The position numbers and the translations under genes were made by a program. Below the pieces are notes generated by a model, which had not been told where the DNA came from, did not search any database, and saw only the letters and a program-made list of their open reading frames with translations. Below are positions 29,819 to 38,338 of a stretch of 64,000 bases of DNA, in pieces. This DNA is from RBG-16-34-14 sp963727535. GTDB lineage: Bacteria > Bacteroidota > Ignavibacteria > Ignavibacteriales > Ignavibacteriaceae. The stretch lies in assembly GCA_963727535.1 (NCBI GenBank), contig CAVSGR010000008.1, positions 1 through 64,000 on the forward strand. The letters run 5' to 3'. The number at the start of each line of letters is the position of its first letter. The stretch's first letter is position 1.

Positions 29819-31273
29819 TTATTTAGCACCTCGGAAAAAGAATATAGCAGGTATCGTTTGAAGAATCAGTTGTAAGTCGAGCCAGGGAGACATATTATTT
29901 ATATAATAAAGATCTAAAACCACGGAATCTTTAAACGAGACAGAACTCCTTCCCCAAACTTGCCAGACTCCAGTACACCCAGGTAAAACACTGACTCTCC
30001 TTTTGTGCCACTCATCATAGTTCTCATATTCATAAGGTAAACATGGGCGTGGTCCAACTAGACTCATATCAGATTTAATAACATTGAATAATTGTGGAAG
30101 CTCATCTAAAGAAGTTTTCCTTAATATTTTACCTATCCATGTAACCCGTTTAATATTTATAATTTTTCTACCGTCGTTATTCTGTTCACTTTCTTTCATA
30201 AAGTTTATCATCATTTTCTTTCTCTCTTCATCCTCCCCCTGCGTAACAAACATAGATCTGAACTTATAGAACATAAAAGGTTTACCATTTTTCCCGATTG
30301 CTACGCTCTTAAAAAGTATGGGACCTGACGAAGATAATTTTACTAGAATCGCAATTATAATAAGTATAGGTGATAATACTATCACAAGCGAGGTAGCAAC
30401 TATTAAATCAAAAATTCTCTTAAATAATAGATTTACTTTGTTAAAATACTGTGGAGCCACATCAATAACAGGAATATCTATATACTTTTCCGTGCCAATT
30501 TTTCGTGCAACAACTCCAAATAATTCAGATGTCAATCTTACGCTTACATTAAGCCTTTTGCAATCATCTAAAATCTGCAAAAATCTTTCATATCCTTCGT
30601 CTTCAATTGCTATAAGAATTTCATCTATTTTGTATTTGTTAATTATATCCAGAAGCTGCGGTGTACTACCAAGTACCTTTTTTTCGCTGACAACATTTTC
30701 ACCAACAGGCAGATCGTCATCAACAAATCCGATTATTTCGATACCAATTGGATTTTCAAACATTAACTTGGCTGCAAGTAATCTCCCGGAGTTGCCATCA
30801 CCTACTATTATTACATTCCTCTTGAACTGGTTATTTTTAAGCTTAACATAAAGTTGCCTCAGTAACTCAATCCGAATAAGATAAAGTGAAGGAAGAGCAA
30901 AGAGTATAAAGGTAAATATGATTAAACGTGAATCTATTATGTCCGTTGACTTAATTAAAAATGAGATGAGAACAATATTTAGGGCACCATAATAAAGCGC
31001 TTTTATCAGAGTAATTAAATGAGTCGCTCTATTTAAAATGATGTTAACCCTGTAAAGCCCATTAAACTGAAAAACGAAGATAAATGAAACTGAGAGAAAA
31101 AAGAAAAGAAGCAATATTTGCCTCGATTGAATGAAAAAGTCGGCAACTCCTAAATTCTGATTCTGCCTTAAGACATAGATTGAAAAAAAGAAGGAAACAA
31201 ATATTACAAAGACATCAGAAATACCGAATATGTATTTATATTTTGGTGTCTTTTTCATATTCAAGATTTTCAT
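29819..31273 (-). CDS. Polyprenyl-phosphate sugar-1-phosphate transferase (WbaP/WcaJ type)
   Basis: 484 residues, intact. Five N-terminal membrane segments (about 1-150), a Rossmann-like middle (VIIVGDGNSGRLLAAKLM), one more membrane helix with FDLIVATSLVIVLSP, and the catalytic domain: PFMFYKFRSM, TSLDELPQLFNVIKSDMSLVG with PRPCLPYE, and PGCTGVWQVWGRSS. These motifs define initiating sugar transferases that move sugar-1-phosphate to undecaprenyl phosphate and start the repeat unit. The only such enzyme in the window. The start could also be the Met five codons later. It lies 44 bases before the oxidoreductase. Confidence 0.9.
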   Translation of the reverse strand: MKILNMKKTPKYKYIFGISDVFVIFVSFFFSIYVLRQNQNLGVADFFIQSRQILLLFFFLSVSFIFVFQFNGLYRVNIILNRATHLITLIKALYYGALNIVLISFLIKSTDIIDSRLIIFTFILFALPSLYLIRIELLRQLYVKLKNNQFKRNVIIVGDGNSGRLLAAKLMFENPIGIEIIGFVDDDLPVGENVVSEKKVLGSTPQLLDIINKYKIDEILIAIEDEGYERFLQILDDCKRLNVSVRLTSELFGVVARKIGTEKYIDIPVIDVAPQYFNKVNLLFKRIFDLIVATSLVIVLSPILIIIAILVKLSSSGPILFKSVAIGKNGKPFMFYKFRSMFVTQGEDEERKKMMINFMKESEQNNDGRKIINIKRVTWIGKILRKTSLDELPQLFNVIKSDMSLVGPRPCLPYEYENYDEWHKRRVSVLPGCTGVWQVWGRSSVSFKDSVVLDLYYINNMSPWLDLQLILQTIPAIFFFRGAK

Positions 31274-31663
31274 GATTGTACTACTATTCTCACAAGTCTA
31301 TTCATATTTTCTAAAAATTTTATTCTATCAACAAGTTAATTCTTCAATATTTAAAAGTTTTGATAGATATTTTATTTGTCAATATTTGGCCAAAATTATG
31401 CCAATAATAATGTTATTAAATTGTAATTTACTTAAACAAGTTATATAAACCCGAGTTTCAAAATGAGAAAAAAAATGTCCATTTCCCGATTTATTGAGAC
31501 AAAATTCCATTCTGTTACCTGTCTTTTTTTACGAAAATACACTAAACATATATATAGTGTAATAAGAATTGTGTAAGACAATTCCCCTACGGACTAAGTA
31601 CTGAGCAATTTAGCCAATAAAGTGTTTACTTAACATTCTTTAAGTCCTCAAACTAATTTGAAT
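31274..31663 (-). other. Intergenic region with two hairpins, no gene
   Basis: 390 bases without a coding region, between two genes read on the - strand. Two small stems are present: ACACTA/TAGTGT around an AT loop (31539-31560) and AATTGT/ACAATT with a five-base loop (31567-31583). On the - strand they follow the aminotransferase stop by 80-125 bases, the first before an A/T-rich stretch, so they could form a weak terminator. The rest presumably holds the promoter for the sugar-1-phosphate transferase; no clear box can be assigned. Confidence 0.35.
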
Positions 31664-32785
31664 CTATTTGCTAAAAAAAGATTTGAGCTTTTCAGCGACG
31701 TATTCTATTTGTGAATCGCCGAGTTCTGGATACATTGGTAATGAAATTCCATAATCAGCTAATTTTTCTGAAACCGGAAAATCTCCTTTAGTATAGCCTA
31801 ATTCAGCAAAACATTTTTGTAGGTGCAAAGGAATTGGATAATGCAACCCAGTTGAAATACCGTTTTCGTTAAGAAAAGATGCGAGCTTATCTCTTTTCTC
31901 GCTACCACCATTCGCAACCTGAATTACAAACAAGTGATAAACATGTTTTGCATAAGACATTTCTTTGGGGAGTATAATTTGCTCAAAATCTCCTAAAATT
32001 TCGTAGTATTTCGATGCAACTTTCCTTCTGGCTTCAGTCCATTTCTCCAAGTATTTCAGCTTTACTCCTAATACAGCACCCTGAATACCTTCCATTCTGT
32101 AGTTATGTCCTAATGAATCGTGATGATACTTTTCTTGCGCACCATGGTCTCTTATAATCTTTAATTTTCCAGCAACATTATCATCATTAGTCGTAACTGC
32201 CCCGCCTTCACCATAGGCTCCAAGATTTTTACCTGGATAAAAACTAAAACAAGCAGTATCACTTAAACCGCCTACTTTTTTCCCTTTGTATTCAGCTATA
32301 TGAGCCTGAGCACAGTCTTCAATCAAAAACAGATTATTTTTCTTTGCTACTTCTGAGATAGGATCCAAATCAGCCGGCTGACCATATAAATGGACAGCTA
32401 CAATTGCCTTTGTTTTGCTGGTTATTGCCTCAGATATCTTTTGTGGATCCAGGTTATAACTATCCGGTTCACAATCTACGAACACTGGCTTAGCTCCACA
32501 CAATGTAGCTCCCCATGCCGTTGCTATAAAAGTATTGGCAGGAACAATTACTTCATCACCGGCACCAATTCCTAATGCCCAAGAAGCCATATGATTTCCA
32601 TCTGTTCCGGAGCTAACACCAAAACAATGTTTAACATTATGGGCCAGCGCAAAATCAGATTCAAAATCCAAAACTGCTTTACCTAGAACAAAAGCAGTGT
32701 TATCTAAAATATTTTGGATAGCAGGGTTAATTTCATTCTTTATTGATTGGTACTGTACCTTAAGATCAAGAAAAGGAACTTGCAT
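31664..32785 (-). CDS. PLP-dependent sugar aminotransferase (DegT/DnrJ/EryC1/StrS family)
   Basis: 373 residues, intact. The start MQVPFLDLKVQYQSIK is typical of VioA/WbpE enzymes. The PLP phosphate region is SSGTDGNHMASWALG, the pyridine-binding Asp lies in FLIEDCAQAHIAEYKGK, and the Schiff-base Lys is in FSFYPGKNLGAYGEGGA. At the C-terminus comes GISTGLHYPIPLHLQKCF. In the WbpB-WbpE-WbpD series this enzyme puts an amino group on the 3-keto UDP-uronate. It is the only aminotransferase of this kind here and would serve both sets of WbpB/WbpD-like enzymes. Confidence 0.88.
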   Translation of the reverse strand: MQVPFLDLKVQYQSIKNEINPAIQNILDNTAFVLGKAVLDFESDFALAHNVKHCFGVSSGTDGNHMASWALGIGAGDEVIVPANTFIATAWGATLCGAKPVFVDCEPDSYNLDPQKISEAITSKTKAIVAVHLYGQPADLDPISEVAKKNNLFLIEDCAQAHIAEYKGKKVGGLSDTACFSFYPGKNLGAYGEGGAVTTNDDNVAGKLKIIRDHGAQEKYHHDSLGHNYRMEGIQGAVLGVKLKYLEKWTEARRKVASKYYEILGDFEQIILPKEMSYAKHVYHLFVIQVANGGSEKRDKLASFLNENGISTGLHYPIPLHLQKCFAELGYTKGDFPVSEKLADYGISLPMYPELGDSQIEYVAEKLKSFFSK

Positions 32786-33362
32786 CAGAAAATCCTTAAT
32801 TGTTTTTTAATCGTAAAAAAATAATTTTGTTAAAAAACTCAACGCACAAGTGTAGCTAAATTAGTATTAATAATTTTCAGCCACAAAAAACATTAAGGGC
32901 AGAATTATTAACCAAAATGAGCTATTTTCCACCAGAATGAATTTTATTCGCTATATAATCGCCGAAGTGTATCATAACGAGTCTTAATATCATTCATGTT
33001 GCTGATATTATCAATTATTGCACCATTTTGAAAGAAGTAAAAATGTAATAAAATGATTCAATTACTTATTTTTTTACTATAACAAGGATTCAAGTTTCAC
33101 TTCTGATAAGATTTATTTACCTGTTTAGGTATAAGTAGACTTCAAAGTCTAACTTATCAGCTATCTATCTCCAAAATACATTTACCAGATTAAAAAAAAT
33201 TGTAATGTTTCGAAGCACGTTAAATTTTTTTTCTCATTTTATTGCCCGCCTAGTGAAAAAGAAATCAACATAAAGCCTTAATCGAGCAAACTTACGTGGC
33301 ATTAATATTGTTTTCATTTAAGATATACAAATACATTAAATAAAACATTCAATTAATTACAA
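32786..33362. other. Divergent promoter region, 577 bases, no confident gene
   Basis: Lies between outward-facing aminotransferase and AsnB genes, so both transcripts should start here. No gene can be supported. On the - strand a 37-codon open stretch (32944-33057) ending TRYDTLRRLYSE looks more like protein than its surroundings but lacks a good start. A cluster of inverted repeats at 33103-33160 is listed separately. Promoter boxes are not distinct enough to place. Confidence 0.5.
33103..33160. promoter_or_regulatory. Structured element with competing inverted repeats upstream of AsnB
   Basis: Three overlapping pairings occur within 58 bases. CTGATAAG (33103-33110) is perfectly complementary to CTTATCAG (33153-33160). 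Inside, TACCT/AGGTA forms a small hairpin with a GTTT loop (33118-33131). ATAAGTAGACTT (33131-33142) pairs with AAGTCT-A-ACTTAT (33145-33157) with only one bulged A. The long hairpin and the outer stem use the same CTTAT bases, so they exclude each other. This could be an operator for a dimeric repressor or a leader RNA of the asnB transcript. Confidence 0.4.
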
Positions 33363-35291
33363 ATGTGCGGTTTTGTAGGAATAAAAAATAAATACGATGT
33401 TGATGTAGAAGCCGTTCTTTTATCGAGGATGGCATCAAAAATTAATCATCGGGGACCTGATGACGAAGGTTTTCTCATTGAAGGAAATATTGGCTTTTTT
33501 CATAAGCGCCTTTCTATTATTGACCTTGCACTCGGTCATCAGCCAATGACAAGGGGAGAAATTACAATTGTTTATAACGGAGAGATTTATAATTATAAGG
33601 AACTAAGAGAGGACCTTAAAAAAGCCGGTTTTAGTTTCCATACAAATTCTGATACTGAAGTTCTCCTTGCTATGTATGAAGCCTACGGATACGACTTCAT
33701 TAAAAAACTAAACGGAATGTTTGCTTTTCTTATTTATGACAGGAGAAAGAATCAACTTATTGCTGCCAGGGATCATTTTGGAATAAAGCCTTTATATTAT
33801 GCAAATACAAGAGAGAATTTTATTTTTGCTTCAGAAATAAAGGCAATACTTCCCCACCCTTCTGTTCCTGCTGAACCAAATCTTGATGCAATAAACGAGT
33901 ATTTCACATTTCAGTATGTCCTGGGAAATGAGACTTTATTCAAAAACATATATAAAGTTTTACCAGGTCAAATGCTTATAATCGACCTCGACACAAATGA
34001 AATTAATTCGATTAGGTATTGGGATCCATCATATAAAGTAGATTCATTCCATACTGAGGAATATTTTGTTCACGAGTTGCGGAAATTATTAGAACATTCA
34101 GTCGAAATTCAACTTCGGAGTGATGTTCCGGTTGGAACCTATTTAAGTGGTGGACTGGATTCAAGTATTATTACCTCACTTGCCGCAAAAAAATATTCAT
34201 CAAAACTTAAAACATTTACGGGAGCATTTAAAGAAGGTAAAGAATATGATGAGTCCCCATATGCTCAAATAGTGGCTGAAAGTTGTGACGCTGACATTTT
34301 CAGAATTTACCCTACTGCAAATGATTTTATAGATCTAATGCCTAAATTAATTTATCATCTTGACGAACCTGTTGCGGGACCTGGCGTATTTCCTCAATAT
34401 ATGGTTTCTAAACTTGCGTCGAAAGAAGTGAAAGTTATTTTGGGAGGACAGGGCGGAGATGAAATTTTTGGAGGTTATGCGCGTTATATTGTTGCATATT
34501 TCGAACAAGCACTTAAAGGAGCTATTTTCGAAAACAATGAAGAAGGAGAACATATTGTTTCTCTTCAATCAATAATTCCGAATCTTCCATATTTAAAAAA
34601 CTATATTCCAATGATTAAAGAGTTCACAAAAATGGAACGCTTTGAACCAATGGATAAAAGATATTTTCATCTTGTTGATAGAAAAAATGGATCTCATAAT
34701 CTTTTTACAAAAGAATATCAGGAAAATTATAACAAAGAATTTTTATTTCGAAAATTTCAGAAGTTGTTTAATCATCCGGATACTCAATCTTATTATAACA
34801 AAATGACTCACTACGATATTCTTAATAACCTGCCTGCACTTTTACATGTGGAGGACAGAGTAAGTATGGCGGTCTCGCTTGAATCGCGGGTTCCTCTTAT
34901 AGATCATCGTATTGTTGAACTTATTGCTTCTATGCCTGCTTCAATGAAATTCAAAGGAGCAGAAATGAAATATATATTGAAAAAGAGCATCGAGGATTTG
35001 GTTCCTAAAACTATTATAGATAGACGTGATAAAATGGGCTTCCCTGTTCCACTACATTTGTGGGCTAAAGGCTCCGCACATCAATTTCTACAGGATGTTC
35101 TTCTTTCAAAACAATGTAAAGAAAGGGGTATATTTAATATTGAGGTTTTAGAACATAAAATTTGTAATGAAAGAGAATTTGGAAGAACACTTTGGGGAAT
35201 GCTTAGTTTGGAACTTTGGTTTAGAACTTTTATAGATAAGGAGTTAACTTATACAACAGGTAATGAATATAACACAGGAATTCTTACATAA
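33363..35291 (+). CDS. asnB: Asparagine synthetase B-like amidotransferase, intact
   Basis: 642 residues. MCGFVGI opens the class II glutaminase domain (Cys2), with HRGPDDEG, YNGEIYNYKELRE, NSDTEV and RDHFGIKPLYY. The synthetase domain has PVGTYLSGGLDSS (PP-loop), LGGQGGDEIFGGY and LESRVPLIDHRIVE, ending with KMGFPVPLHLWAKG. Length is normal. Its last 29 bases overlap the start of a nucleotide-sugar dehydrogenase, which implies coupling. Together this suggests that it amidates the uronic acid made by that dehydrogenase. Free-asparagine synthesis cannot be excluded. Confidence 0.9.
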   Translation: MCGFVGIKNKYDVDVEAVLLSRMASKINHRGPDDEGFLIEGNIGFFHKRLSIIDLALGHQPMTRGEITIVYNGEIYNYKELREDLKKAGFSFHTNSDTEVLLAMYEAYGYDFIKKLNGMFAFLIYDRRKNQLIAARDHFGIKPLYYANTRENFIFASEIKAILPHPSVPAEPNLDAINEYFTFQYVLGNETLFKNIYKVLPGQMLIIDLDTNEINSIRYWDPSYKVDSFHTEEYFVHELRKLLEHSVEIQLRSDVPVGTYLSGGLDSSIITSLAAKKYSSKLKTFTGAFKEGKEYDESPYAQIVAESCDADIFRIYPTANDFIDLMPKLIYHLDEPVAGPGVFPQYMVSKLASKEVKVILGGQGGDEIFGGYARYIVAYFEQALKGAIFENNEEGEHIVSLQSIIPNLPYLKNYIPMIKEFTKMERFEPMDKRYFHLVDRKNGSHNLFTKEYQENYNKEFLFRKFQKLFNHPDTQSYYNKMTHYDILNNLPALLHVEDRVSMAVSLESRVPLIDHRIVELIASMPASMKFKGAEMKYILKKSIEDLVPKTIIDRRDKMGFPVPLHLWAKGSAHQFLQDVLLSKQCKERGIFNIEVLEHKICNEREFGRTLWGMLSLELWFRTFIDKELTYTTGNEYNTGILT

Positions 35292-36981
35292 CTGGTCGGT
35301 AAAAAAAATCGGTGTAATTGGCCCTGGAATTGTTGGCATGCCTATGGCCGCACTTCTGGCAAATGCCAGAATAAAAATAGGTAATAACAAACCGGCAGAA
35401 GTAGTTATAATCCAGAGAAATTCCCCTTTCTCAGGATGGAAAGTAGATGCGATAAACTCTGGACAATCAACTATTGGTGGTATTGAACCCGGATTAGACT
35501 CAATTGTTGCAGAACTCGTTGCACAGAAACTTCTTAGTGCCAGTTATAATTATTCGGAGTTACAAGATGCAGATGTAATTTTAGTTTGTGTACAAACAGA
35601 TAAGAAAGGGTTTGCCCCGGATTACGGGCCCTTATTTGAGTCTTTGACTAATCTTGCAGAAGTATTAAAAGAAAAGCCAAAAGAGAAGACTCCGCTGGTC
35701 ATTTTTGAATCGACCTTAGCTCCATCCTCAATGCTTACATTAATTAAAGAGCATTTTGAAAAATATAGTTTGATTGATGGAGAGAATATTCTGCTGGGAA
35801 ACAGTCCAAACAGAGTTATGCCGGGTCGTTTGGTTGAGAGAGTTACAACATCAGATAAATTGGTTGCTGGCATAAATCCTATAACGCCACAACTGATTCA
35901 TAAACTTTATTCTAACATTGTAACTAAGGGAAAGTTATTTCAAACTAATAGCATAACCGCTGAAATTGTTAAAACACTTGAGAATGCTTACAGGGACGTG
36001 CGGATAGCCTTTTCTGCTGAGATTGTTAGATATTGTGATGAAAATAATATTGACTTCTATAAAGTAAGAGATGAAGTAAATAAAAAACTGGGACAAGAAG
36101 ACGATGCAACGAAGAATTATAACTCCGTACCGAGCGGTGGTTTGTTAATACCAACAATCGGAGTCGGTGGCCATTGCCTTCCGAAAGATGGAATTCTTTT
36201 ATGGTGGAGAAAAATTGAATCTGGTAAAGATACCTCATCAAGTCTTATCTTGAATGCAAGAAAAATTAATGATGAGTCCCCTTCTGAAACCATTAAACTT
36301 GCCGAAAGAAAATTTGGTTCTTTAGCGAATAAGAAAATTACTTTGCTTGGTGCTGCATATAGATTTAATTCTGAAGATACACGAAACTCTCCTACTTTGG
36401 TACTTGCCGACTTATTGCTAAAAAAAGGTTGTGAAGTTATTATTCATGATCCCTTTGTAAAAGAAAGAGACCAGAATATATTAAAGTATAACTTCCAAAA
36501 TATTTTTACTCGTGATTTTAACAAGGCGGTTGAGTCGGCTGAATATATATTTGTTTGCACGGCTCATAATTTTTATTCCAAACAGAAAGAAAAAATATTT
36601 ACTTCTAAGTCCTTAAAAGGCATTGTTGATGGCTGCAATATTTTTACCGGAGAAATCAACGATAATATTTATACTGGAACAGGAAGAGGTAATCAATCTC
36701 CAGATGACGAGTTTATAAACTTTGTCTATTATAGTTTTAAGAACATGGAAACGGGAGTTGCAAACGAAGTTCTGGACCTGGTAAATTTCTTTAACGAAAA
36801 TTATTCTAAAGACGAGTTTAATAAAATAAGTTTTAATGAAGTCCAGACTCTGGCTGCAAGTTGCAGTACAGGTTGCATAATTGCCGATCCAAAACCAATA
36901 CAAAATTTACCTGTTTATAGAGAGTTTTTTTCTTCCCTTGCAAATTATGCTTTGAATAGAAAAACTGTAAGCATTACATAA
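35263..36981 (+). CDS. Nucleotide-sugar dehydrogenase (UDP-glucose/GDP-mannose dehydrogenase family) with C-terminal extension
   Basis: 572 residues, intact, against about 430 for ordinary family members. The NAD site is GVIGPGIVGMPMAA. Further motifs are FESTLAPSSM, NSPNRVMPG in place of the usual NPEFLREG, and the catalytic Cys in IGVGGHCLPKDGIL (about residue 303). The C-terminal UDP-binding domain contains LLGAAYRFNSEDTRNSP. After about residue 445 comes an extra domain of about 110 residues with TLAASCSTGCIIADPKP. NPNR/GHCLPKD forms are those of WecC/WbpA-like UDP-N-acetyl-hexosamine dehydrogenases, so UDP-GlcNAc or UDP-ManNAc 6-oxidation is the best guess. Start overlaps asnB by 29 bases; the stop overlaps the next ATG by one. 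Confidence 0.82.
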   Translation: MNITQEFLHNWSVKKIGVIGPGIVGMPMAALLANARIKIGNNKPAEVVIIQRNSPFSGWKVDAINSGQSTIGGIEPGLDSIVAELVAQKLLSASYNYSELQDADVILVCVQTDKKGFAPDYGPLFESLTNLAEVLKEKPKEKTPLVIFESTLAPSSMLTLIKEHFEKYSLIDGENILLGNSPNRVMPGRLVERVTTSDKLVAGINPITPQLIHKLYSNIVTKGKLFQTNSITAEIVKTLENAYRDVRIAFSAEIVRYCDENNIDFYKVRDEVNKKLGQEDDATKNYNSVPSGGLLIPTIGVGGHCLPKDGILLWWRKIESGKDTSSSLILNARKINDESPSETIKLAERKFGSLANKKITLLGAAYRFNSEDTRNSPTLVLADLLLKKGCEVIIHDPFVKERDQNILKYNFQNIFTRDFNKAVESAEYIFVCTAHNFYSKQKEKIFTSKSLKGIVDGCNIFTGEINDNIYTGTGRGNQSPDDEFINFVYYSFKNMETGVANEVLDLVNFFNENYSKDEFNKISFNEVQTLAASCSTGCIIADPKPIQNLPVYREFFSSLANYALNRKTVSIT

Positions 36982-38315
36982 TGACCGGTAAGACGAAATC
37001 TATTGGAATTATCGGTGGCGGAATGCTTGGCATGACTCTGTCCTACCGCCTCAGACAACAAGGCTATGAAGTAACACTATTTGAGGCTGCTAAAGAAGTA
37101 GGAGGTTTAACAACCGCATGGAAATTAGATGGTTTTACGTGGGACAAATTTTATCATGTCATTTTATTATCTGACTTAAACCTTAGAGGATTATTAAAAG
37201 AACTCGGTTTAGAAAACGAAATAAACTGGGTAGAAACTAAAACCGGTTTTTACACAGACGGGAAATTATATTCGATGTCAAATGCAATCGAGTTCCTCTT
37301 ATTTCCACCAATAAATATTTTTGACAGACTAAGATTGGGAATAACAATTTTTGCCGCTTCAAAAATGAGGGATTGGAAAAGATTAGAAAAAATCCCGGTT
37401 GAAAAATGGCTTCAGCGATGGTCGGGAAAAAGAACATTTAATAAAATTTGGCTCCCATTATTAAGAGCAAAGCTTGGTGAAAGTTATAAAAGCACTTCTG
37501 CTGCATTTATCTGGGCAACAATCCAGCGGATGTACTCTGCTAGAAGAGAAGGACTTAAAAAGGAAATGTTTGGATATGTTCCCGGTGGCTATTCAAGAAT
37601 TTTAAGTAGATATTACAAATTGCTTGAAGAGAAAGGCGTAGAAATTAAAACAGGTTACCTTGCTAAAAAAGTCCAGCCATTGGAAACAGGTGAAATACGT
37701 GTGGAATTTGAAAACGGCGAAACAAAGAAGTTAGATGAAGTAATACTTACTGTCCCATCTAATATAATACAAAAGATTTGTCCTGACCTTACAGAAATTG
37801 AAAAAGAAAAGTTAGAAAAAGTAAAATATCTTGGCGTTGTTTGCGCTTCAGTAGTATTAAGGAAACCTTTAGATAAATATTATGTTACAAACATAACTGA
37901 TTCTTTTGCTCCTTTTACTGGAGTAATTGAAATGTCTGCTCTTGTTGATAAGAAAGAGTTTGATGGGAAAAATCTTGTTTATCTTCCTAAATACGTTTTA
38001 CCTGATGATCCAATTTTTACAAAACCGGATGAAGAAATAAAAAAAGAATTCATTAATGCTTTATTAAAAATCTATTCTCAAATAAATGAAGATGATATTT
38101 TGTCTTTTAATATTGCCAAAGCAAAATATGTGTTTGCGCTTTCAACTATAAGTTATAGTGAAAATCTTCCTCCAGTTAAAACATCACTACCTGGAGTTTA
38201 TATTCTTAATTCATCGCATATTGTAAATGGCACTTTAAATGTAAATGAAACATTAGAATTAGTTAAGAAAAAGTTTCCAGAGTTAATTAAACAGTACAAT
38301 AAATATAATTATTAA
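36981..38315 (+). CDS. FAD/NAD(P)-dependent amine-oxidase-like oxidoreductase
   Basis: 444 residues, intact. The N-terminal FAD Rossmann motif is IIGGGMLGMTLSYRLRQ, followed by GGLTTAWKLDGFTWDKFYHV, the second FAD contact of the amine oxidase/UDP-galactopyranose mutase/phytoene desaturase superfamily. GYVPGGYSRIL and VILTVPSNIIQKIC are further superfamily signatures. The C-terminus LPGVYILNSSHIVNGTLNVNE is where a redox-active flavin loop lies. Proteins like this are frequent in O-antigen loci, without a settled function. It overlaps the dehydrogenase by one base (TAATG), so the two and AsnB look co-translated. Possible roles are sugar ring or hydroxyl oxidation. Confidence 0.72.
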   Translation: MTGKTKSIGIIGGGMLGMTLSYRLRQQGYEVTLFEAAKEVGGLTTAWKLDGFTWDKFYHVILLSDLNLRGLLKELGLENEINWVETKTGFYTDGKLYSMSNAIEFLLFPPINIFDRLRLGITIFAASKMRDWKRLEKIPVEKWLQRWSGKRTFNKIWLPLLRAKLGESYKSTSAAFIWATIQRMYSARREGLKKEMFGYVPGGYSRILSRYYKLLEEKGVEIKTGYLAKKVQPLETGEIRVEFENGETKKLDEVILTVPSNIIQKICPDLTEIEKEKLEKVKYLGVVCASVVLRKPLDKYYVTNITDSFAPFTGVIEMSALVDKKEFDGKNLVYLPKYVLPDDPIFTKPDEEIKKEFINALLKIYSQINEDDILSFNIAKAKYVFALSTISYSENLPPVKTSLPGVYILNSSHIVNGTLNVNETLELVKKKFPELIKQYNKYNY

Positions 38316-38338
38316 AAACTAAATTTCTTTTATAAATC

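Noticed and set aside
30318..30851. A 177-codon reading frame opposite the sugar-1-phosphate transferase
   Set aside because: It lies wholly inside an intact gene with all its catalytic motifs, and the amino acids are low in complexity and without any known motif.
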